Below, in pieces: positions 31,302 through 36,222 of a stretch of 36,222 nucleotides of DNA. Source of the DNA: an uncultured Dorea sp. (GTDB lineage Bacteria > Bacillota > Clostridia > Lachnospirales > Lachnospiraceae); assembly GCA_910584265.1 (NCBI GenBank), contig CAJTZE010000034.1, positions 1 through 36,222 on the forward strand, given 5' to 3'. The notes under the pieces were generated by a model. It had not been told where the DNA came from and searched no databases. It worked only from the letters and a program-made list of their open reading frames with translations. A program made the position numbers and the translations under genes. Every line of letters begins with the position of its first letter. Position 1 is the stretch's first letter.

Positions 31302-32195
31302 ATGAAAATCTGGCTGTGCGCCGTCGCCGGCATCCTGATTTTAGTTATTATCGCTTTACTGGCAAAAATATATCTGCTGCAGAAAGCGGCGCAGGAAATA
31401 GAAGAAGGCTTCGCCGACCGGCTCACGACCGGTACAAATACGCTGATTGATATTTCCAGCGGGGACCGTTCCATGCGCAGGCTGGCCTCTGCCGTTAATA
31501 CGCAGCTTCGCAGGCTGCGCGCTGAACGCCGCCGCTTTCATCAGGGAGATACCGAGCTGAAAAACGCCGTTACAAATATCTCCCATGACCTGCGCACCCC
31601 CTTAACTGCTATCTGCGGATACCTGGATCTGCTCGAACAGGACGATCTGTCCGAAGACGCCTTCCGCTACACAGCAATCATACGAAACCGTACGGAACTG
31701 CTGAAACAGCTTACAGAGGAACTGTTCCGCTATTCTGTTCTGCTCACAGCAAATGAAGAAGCCGTACGAGAGCCTGTTGTCCTGAGCGAAGTATTAGAAG
31801 AAAGCATCGCTGCATTTTACGCCTCTCTAAAAGAAAGGGGGATTACCCCTGAAATAAAACTGACCGGCAATAAGATCACCCGCAATCTTAACCGGCCTGC
31901 TTTATCCCGCATATTTTCTAATCTCATCAACAATGTATTAAAATACAGCGACGGAGATTTTTTTGTCTCTTTGTCTGATTACGGAGAAATTACCTTTGCA
32001 AATACCGCCTCCGCCCTGGATGATATACAGGTAGGCAGGCTGTTTGACCGGTTCTATACTGTAGAAGCCGCGAGAAAGTCTACCGGACTTGGACTTGCAA
32101 TTGCACGGACTTTCGTCGAACAGATGGGCGGAACAATCACCGCCGGATACGCCGGCAATATCCTAAGCATCCATATTTACTTTCCAGATATCTAG
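31302..32195 (+). CDS. Sensor histidine kinase
   Basis: A 297-aa kinase. A single N-terminal membrane helix (about 5-26) is followed directly by a HAMP-like linker, the phospho-acceptor His95 in NISHDLRTPLTA, and an ATPase domain with N box FSNLINNVLKYS and G2 box KSTGLGLAIA. There is no extracellular sensor domain, so the signal is probably passed on by the ABC permease or read in the membrane. AAGGAG with 5-base spacing supports the ATG at 31302 rather than the GTG two codons earlier. It completes the regulator-ATPase-permease-kinase unit and converges on the PilZ gene. Confidence 0.9.
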   Translation: MKIWLCAVAGILILVIIALLAKIYLLQKAAQEIEEGFADRLTTGTNTLIDISSGDRSMRRLASAVNTQLRRLRAERRRFHQGDTELKNAVTNISHDLRTPLTAICGYLDLLEQDDLSEDAFRYTAIIRNRTELLKQLTEELFRYSVLLTANEEAVREPVVLSEVLEESIAAFYASLKERGITPEIKLTGNKITRNLNRPALSRIFSNLINNVLKYSDGDFFVSLSDYGEITFANTASALDDIQVGRLFDRFYTVEAARKSTGLGLAIARTFVEQMGGTITAGYAGNILSIHIYFPDI

Positions 32196-32199
32196 TATA

Positions 32200-32844
32200 T
32201 CAATTCTGCGAAGCATGTTCTTCAAGCTCTTTCTTCGCCTTTGCCTGAAGCACCTCCGTCTGAAATACATAATTGCGGATCAGCATCTCAGCTTTGGGGG
32301 ACAGGTCTATAAACTGACAGCCATAGCCATACAGCCTTTCCCCGCGCACAGGGCGCTGCTTCTTTATACGTGCAGTAATATGTATCGGTGCTTTTATGCC
32401 GGGAATGATGGTAGATACCATCGTACCCGGCTGGAATTTCTGCTTCGAGACAAACTGAAAGCCTCCGGTCCCGATATCTTTAATCTTAACATCCTTTGTC
32501 TGTCCATCCAGCAGAAGGGCGCCCCGGAAAGTCACATATACACGGAAATTCTTCCGCTCTTCCGGAACATCCTTTGTAACTGCACGAGCCGTGTACTGCC
32601 CTTCGGCATTCTCCTTATCATGGCAGTGACGGATTTCCTCTGACAGCGTAAAAATAAATGCCCGGTAATCATACCTCTTCCCTTCCGGCATTAGGAAAAA
32701 CTTCTTTGGGAAATCCTCCGACGGCTTTTGGGGAAAATAAAGCACGATCGTATCCGCACTCTCTCTACAGAATCGTATGTCCGCCAGAAAAGTACAATCC
32801 AAATGATACAGCGTTCCATTTGTCATCTCATGTAATAAATTCAT
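32200..32844 (-). CDS. PilZ-domain protein (c-di-GMP binding, altered motif)
   Basis: A 214-aa protein. The N-terminal half (1-100) resembles the YcgR N-terminal barrel. The C-terminal PilZ domain starts at ERKNFRVYV (the RxxxR motif, present) followed by KIKDIGTGGF where the usual (D/N)xSxxG appears as DxGxxG, so the serine that helps bind c-di-GMP is replaced by glycine. Binding may still occur but is less certain. Such proteins control motility or surface behaviour; no flagellar gene is nearby. GGAGG is 10 bases before the ATG at 32844. Its stop is 4 bases from the kinase stop. Confidence 0.85.
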   Translation of the reverse strand: MNLLHEMTNGTLYHLDCTFLADIRFCRESADTIVLYFPQKPSEDFPKKFFLMPEGKRYDYRAFIFTLSEEIRHCHDKENAEGQYTARAVTKDVPEERKNFRVYVTFRGALLLDGQTKDVKIKDIGTGGFQFVSKQKFQPGTMVSTIIPGIKAPIHITARIKKQRPVRGERLYGYGCQFIDLSPKAEMLIRNYVFQTEVLQAKAKKELEEHASQN

Positions 32845-32936
32845 AGATAGAATACCTCCTCCTTTATACAACTGCAGACAAGCCGTCCCAGATCTCTATT
32901 ACTATAAAACCATTTTAGCAGAGAAAATTCCCGGAA

Positions 32937-34334
32937 TCAAGACCTCCAGACGCTGCAGAGTATCTCTGCCGCGTCTTTGATCTCCTTCTCCGACAGGTTT
33001 GCATACCCCAGCAGCACCGTCGGCTCCTCTTTCTTTTCCCCGATAATGTAATCCGACAGCCCGTACACCCGGATTCCGGCTTTCTTTGCTTTCTTTATCA
33101 GTTCGTCCTCTGTCACTTCTCCGTTAAATGTAAGGAGCAGATGTACTCCTGCATGTTCGCCGGAAATCCTGCACACCCCCGAAAGAGGTGCAAGTCCCTT
33201 GATCAACAGGTCATGCCTTCCTTTATAGAGAGACCTGGTCTTATTCAAATGTCTCTCATAATAACCGTCCTCTACAAAGCGCTGCACGATTAACTGATCA
33301 ACTACAGAAACCGTCGAGCTGATAAACCCGCATTTATCCAGATAGACGTCTGTAAGCTCCACTGGAAGCACCATATAGCTCATACGGATGGCCGGGGCAA
33401 TGGATTTAGAAAACGTTCCCAGATAAATAACCCTTCCGCCTCTGTCGCAGCCCTGCAGCGCCGGAATAGGCTTACCTTTATACCGGAATTCGCTGTCATA
33501 GTCATCCTCAATAATATAACGTCCTTCTTTTTCATCCGCCCACTTCAAAAGCTCCATCCGCCGTTTCATGGGCATAACAATCCCGGTAGGATACTGATGG
33601 GAAGGCGTCACGTATGCCACATCCGCCTCCGTATCCCTAAGAGCGGACACCTTCATCCCATATCCATCCATCTCGATAGGCAGCACCTGATAAGACTGGC
33701 TCACAAACAAACGGTACGCCTGCTTATAGGAAGGATTCTCCACTGCGACCACATGCTCCCTGCCCAGTACAGCGCATAACAGCATCAGAAGATAGTCACT
33801 GCCTGCCCCCACGATCACCTGTTCCGGACTGCAGTTCACGCCTCTTGCCTGATACAGATATTTACAGACCGCTTCTCTGAAGCCCGTCTCCCCCTGAGGA
33901 TTCCCAAGACGGAATAATTCTACCTTGTCATCCATCAGTATATCCTTAGAAAGCTTCCGCCATGCATTATAGGGAAAACTCTTCAAATCCACTCCGTTGG
34001 GCGTAAAATCAAACCGATACCGCTCTTTCTTTACAGCTTCCTTCTCCCTATGGGACACCTTCTCGTTCACCAGATGATACAGCCCCTCTACCTGGGCGGC
34101 AAAAAATCCCCGGTATGGCTCCGACTCAATATATCCTTCCGATAACAGCTGCCCGTAGGCAAGCTCCACCGTGCTCCTGCTGACCTCAAGGTGCTTTGCC
34201 AGAAGCCTTGTGGAGGGGAGCTTTTCCCGGTAAGCAATCCTCCCGGATATAATACTCTCTTTTATATATTGGTAGATCTGCTCATACAAAGGCATCTTAT
34301 CCTTCGGATTCAGATCGATCGTCAATTCGTTCAT
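32937..34334 (-). CDS. MocR-family transcription regulator (GntR HTH plus aminotransferase-like domain)
   Basis: A 465-aa regulator. Residues 12-80 form the GntR winged helix (LYEQIYQYIKESIISGRI, LPSTRLLAKHLEVSRSTVEL). A linker leads to a fold-type I aminotransferase domain (about 115-465) with the PLP lysine in YLGTFSKSIAPAIR and the upstream IIEDDYDSEFRY. MocR proteins sense PLP or amino acids; PdxR is one member, but no pyridoxal gene is next to it here. Its ATG overlaps the glnS stop as TAATG, so it is translated together with glnS. Confidence 0.9.
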   Translation of the reverse strand: MNELTIDLNPKDKMPLYEQIYQYIKESIISGRIAYREKLPSTRLLAKHLEVSRSTVELAYGQLLSEGYIESEPYRGFFAAQVEGLYHLVNEKVSHREKEAVKKERYRFDFTPNGVDLKSFPYNAWRKLSKDILMDDKVELFRLGNPQGETGFREAVCKYLYQARGVNCSPEQVIVGAGSDYLLMLLCAVLGREHVVAVENPSYKQAYRLFVSQSYQVLPIEMDGYGMKVSALRDTEADVAYVTPSHQYPTGIVMPMKRRMELLKWADEKEGRYIIEDDYDSEFRYKGKPIPALQGCDRGGRVIYLGTFSKSIAPAIRMSYMVLPVELTDVYLDKCGFISSTVSVVDQLIVQRFVEDGYYERHLNKTRSLYKGRHDLLIKGLAPLSGVCRISGEHAGVHLLLTFNGEVTEDELIKKAKKAGIRVYGLSDYIIGEKKEEPTVLLGYANLSEKEIKDAAEILCSVWRS

Positions 34335-36001
34335 TACTTTGGCAGCCTGAAAGAGCTCTTCAGAGATACGATCCGGTTAAATACCAACGCATCCGGCTTA
34401 GAATCCTTCGCATCAATACAAAAATACCCATTCCGCACAAACTGGAAGCTGTCATAGGCCTTCGCATCCTCAAAATTCGGCTCCACATAGCAGTTCTTAC
34501 GAACCTCCAGCGAATTAGGATTGATATTCATGGAGCCGTCCTCTTCATTGTAGACACCCTTTTCCTCATCGATCAGATTCTCATAAAGACGAACCTCTGC
34601 CTTCTTTGCATAAGGCGCCGCCACCCAGTGGATGGTTCCCTTCACCTTCCGTCCGGTAAATCCGCTTCCGCTCTTCGTCTCCGGGTCGTAGGTACAGTGT
34701 ACTACTGTCACATTACCTGCCTCGTCCGTTTCATAGCTTACACATGTTACAAAATACGCCTGCATCAGGCGGACCTCGTTACCCGGGAACAGCCGGAAAT
34801 ATTTCTTAGGCGGAGATATCATAAAATCCTCCCGCTCAATGTAAAGCTCTCTGCAGAATGGAAGCTTCCTCTTCCCAAGGGCTTCATTTTCCAGATTATT
34901 CTCTGCCTCAAGCCACTCGGTCTCACCCTCCGGATAATTGTCGATCACAAGCTTTATCGGGTCAAGCACCGCCATCATTCGGGAACGCTTCATCTTAAGG
35001 TCCTCCCGGATACAGTATTCCAGCATGGCATAATCCACAGAACCCTGCGCCTTGGATACCCCGCACAGCTCCACAAACATCCGCAGAGATTCCGGCGTAA
35101 ATCCGCGCCTTCTAAGGGCCGCAATGGATACCAGACGGGGATCGTCCCAACCGTCCACAACGCCGTCTTCCACCAGCTTCTTAATATAACGCTTACCGGT
35201 CACCACATTGGTCAGGTACAGCTTGGCAAATTCAATCTGTCTCGGCGCCGGGTCAAATCCACACTCCCTTACCACCCAGTCATACAGCGGACGGTGATCC
35301 TCAAACTCCAGCGTACAGATGGAATGGGTAATCTTCTCCACTGCATCCTCAATAGGATGAGCAAAGTCATACATCGGATAAATACACCATTTATCCCCCG
35401 TATTATGGTGGGTCATATGCGCCACACGGTAAATAACCGGATCGCGCATATTAATGTTCGGGGACGCCATATCGATCTTTGCCCGGAGCACCTTCTCCCC
35501 GTCCTGATATACGCCGTCCTTCATCTCCTCAAAGAGCTTTAAATTCTCCTCCACAGAACGGTCACGGTACGGGCTGTTCTTTCCGGGCTCCTTCAAGGTA
35601 CCGCGGTATTCCCGGATTTCCTCCGGACTGAGATCGCATACAAATGCCTTTCCCTTCTTGATCAGCTTCACGGCACACTCATACATCACCTTAAAATAGT
35701 CAGACGCGTAGTACAGATGATCCTTAAAATCAGCGCCAAGCCATTCCACATCCGCCTTGATCGACTCCACAAACTCCATATCCTCCTTCGTCGGGTTGGT
35801 ATCGTCAAACCGAAGGTGGAAGGTTCCGTGATATTTCTCCGCAAGTCCGGAATTTAAAATAATGGATTTGGCATGTCCAATATGCAGATAGCCGTTCGGC
35901 TCCGGCGGAAATCTGGTGCAGACTTCTGTATATACGCCTTCTGCAAGATCTTTATCGATCTCCTGCTCAATAAAATTCTTTGAAACCGCTTCTTCTCCCA
36001 T
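34334..36001 (-). CDS. glnS: Glutaminyl-tRNA synthetase
   Basis: A 555-aa class I synthetase that charges tRNA-Gln directly. HIGH is at residues 40-43 (PNGYLHIGHAKS). DDTNP follows, and WDDPRLVSIAALRRRGFTPE and CIREDLKMKRSRMMAVLDP match GlnRS rather than GluRS. The position of the KMSKS-type MSKR loop reads VVTGKR, a divergent form. GAGGAGG just before the ATG at 36001 and a promoter whose start site is near 36034 favour this start. Most Firmicutes make Gln-tRNA by GatCAB instead, so a direct enzyme is notable. Confidence 0.94.
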   Translation of the reverse strand: MGEEAVSKNFIEQEIDKDLAEGVYTEVCTRFPPEPNGYLHIGHAKSIILNSGLAEKYHGTFHLRFDDTNPTKEDMEFVESIKADVEWLGADFKDHLYYASDYFKVMYECAVKLIKKGKAFVCDLSPEEIREYRGTLKEPGKNSPYRDRSVEENLKLFEEMKDGVYQDGEKVLRAKIDMASPNINMRDPVIYRVAHMTHHNTGDKWCIYPMYDFAHPIEDAVEKITHSICTLEFEDHRPLYDWVVRECGFDPAPRQIEFAKLYLTNVVTGKRYIKKLVEDGVVDGWDDPRLVSIAALRRRGFTPESLRMFVELCGVSKAQGSVDYAMLEYCIREDLKMKRSRMMAVLDPIKLVIDNYPEGETEWLEAENNLENEALGKRKLPFCRELYIEREDFMISPPKKYFRLFPGNEVRLMQAYFVTCVSYETDEAGNVTVVHCTYDPETKSGSGFTGRKVKGTIHWVAAPYAKKAEVRLYENLIDEEKGVYNEEDGSMNINPNSLEVRKNCYVEPNFEDAKAYDSFQFVRNGYFCIDAKDSKPDALVFNRIVSLKSSFRLPK

Positions 36002-36040
36002 GGTATCCTCCTCTATATCGTTCATTCTCGTCATTTTTTA

Positions 36041-36069
36041 ATCTTATCATACTTCCAGATAACCCACAA
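36041..36069 (-). promoter_or_regulatory. Promoter of glnS
   Basis: TTGTGG (36069-36064), 17-base spacer, TAAGAT (36046-36041); transcription would begin near 36034, leaving a leader of about 33 bases before the chosen ATG. Confidence 0.5.
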
Positions 36070-36090
36070 TAGAATAATTTCAAAAAACCA

Positions 36091-36120
36091 TTGACAAAAC
36101 TACTCTTTATATTGTATATT
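36091..36120 (+). promoter_or_regulatory. Promoter of tRNA-Thr
   Basis: TTGACA (36091-36096), 18-base spacer, TATATT (36115-36120), reading into the tRNA 40 bases downstream and divergent from glnS. Confidence 0.7.
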
Positions 36121-36160
36121 AATCACGTTGCATATCTTAATTAAAAATATATATTTATCT

Positions 36161-36222
36161 GCTGTCGTGGCTCAGTCGGTAGAGCGTCGCCTTGGTAAGG
36201 CGGAGGTCGGCGGTTCGATTCC
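36161..36222 (+). tRNA. tRNA-Thr (anticodon GGT), cut off at the window edge
   Basis: The first 62 bases are present: acceptor GCTGTCG, D arm GCTC/GAGC, anticodon loop TTGGTAA (anticodon GGT) and the start of the T arm (GGTTCGATTCC). The 3' acceptor strand lies outside the window. Confidence 0.9.

Overview
The window looks like the chromosome of a spore-forming, low-to-mid GC Firmicute, most likely a Lachnospiraceae-type Clostridium relative. The signs are the infC-rpmI-rplT operon with an AUU start and an L20-type leader, a SpoVAF/GerA spore protein, a two-domain DUF1540 protein, a MepA-like MATE pump, strong AGGAGG ribosome binding sites, and the overall style of the genes. No species can be named from the sequence alone.

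Positions 1-15301 are the lysogeny, early and replication end of a tailed-phage-like prophage integrated beside a tRNA-Leu gene; its structural half lies beyond the left edge. From the right, the element holds a tyrosine integrase, a membrane-anchored HNH endonuclease, a small HTH protein, a 43-aa ORF behind two LexA-like palindromes, and a CI-like repressor. The repressor diverges from a near-consensus early promoter surrounded by three TGTTGGT boxes. Leftward from that promoter runs one long minus-strand operon, many of its genes coupled by TGATG/ATGA/TAATG overlaps. It encodes small early proteins, a sigma-region-2-like protein, a RecF/SbcC-like ATPase, a Sak4-like ATPase, a DUF669 protein, an SF2 helicase, a primase-helicase, a hairpin- and repeat-rich gap (possible origin), a RusA resolvase, a cysteine-rich protein and the first 24 codons of a D12-class DNA adenine methylase. 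Together these make a phage replication and recombination module.

Positions 15301-28200 are conserved host genes, all on the minus strand: tRNA-Leu(AAG), rplT, rpmI, infC with its attenuator leader, a MATE exporter, spoVAF, dUTPase, an alanine/glycine:sodium symporter, metA (with the Glu111 typical of acetyl-CoA-using enzymes), an AI-2E family permease, a DUF1540 protein, purA and cardiolipin synthase.

Positions 28320-32195 are on the plus strand. A small acidic membrane protein is followed by a response regulator, ABC ATPase, ABC-2 permease and histidine kinase. A run of TTTACC direct repeats between the regulator gene and the ABC genes looks like the regulator's own operator, so this is probably a self-contained stress or peptide-sensing export system. 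Positions 32200-36222 hold a PilZ protein, a MocR-type GntR/aminotransferase regulator translationally coupled to glnS, and a divergent, truncated tRNA-Thr(GGT).
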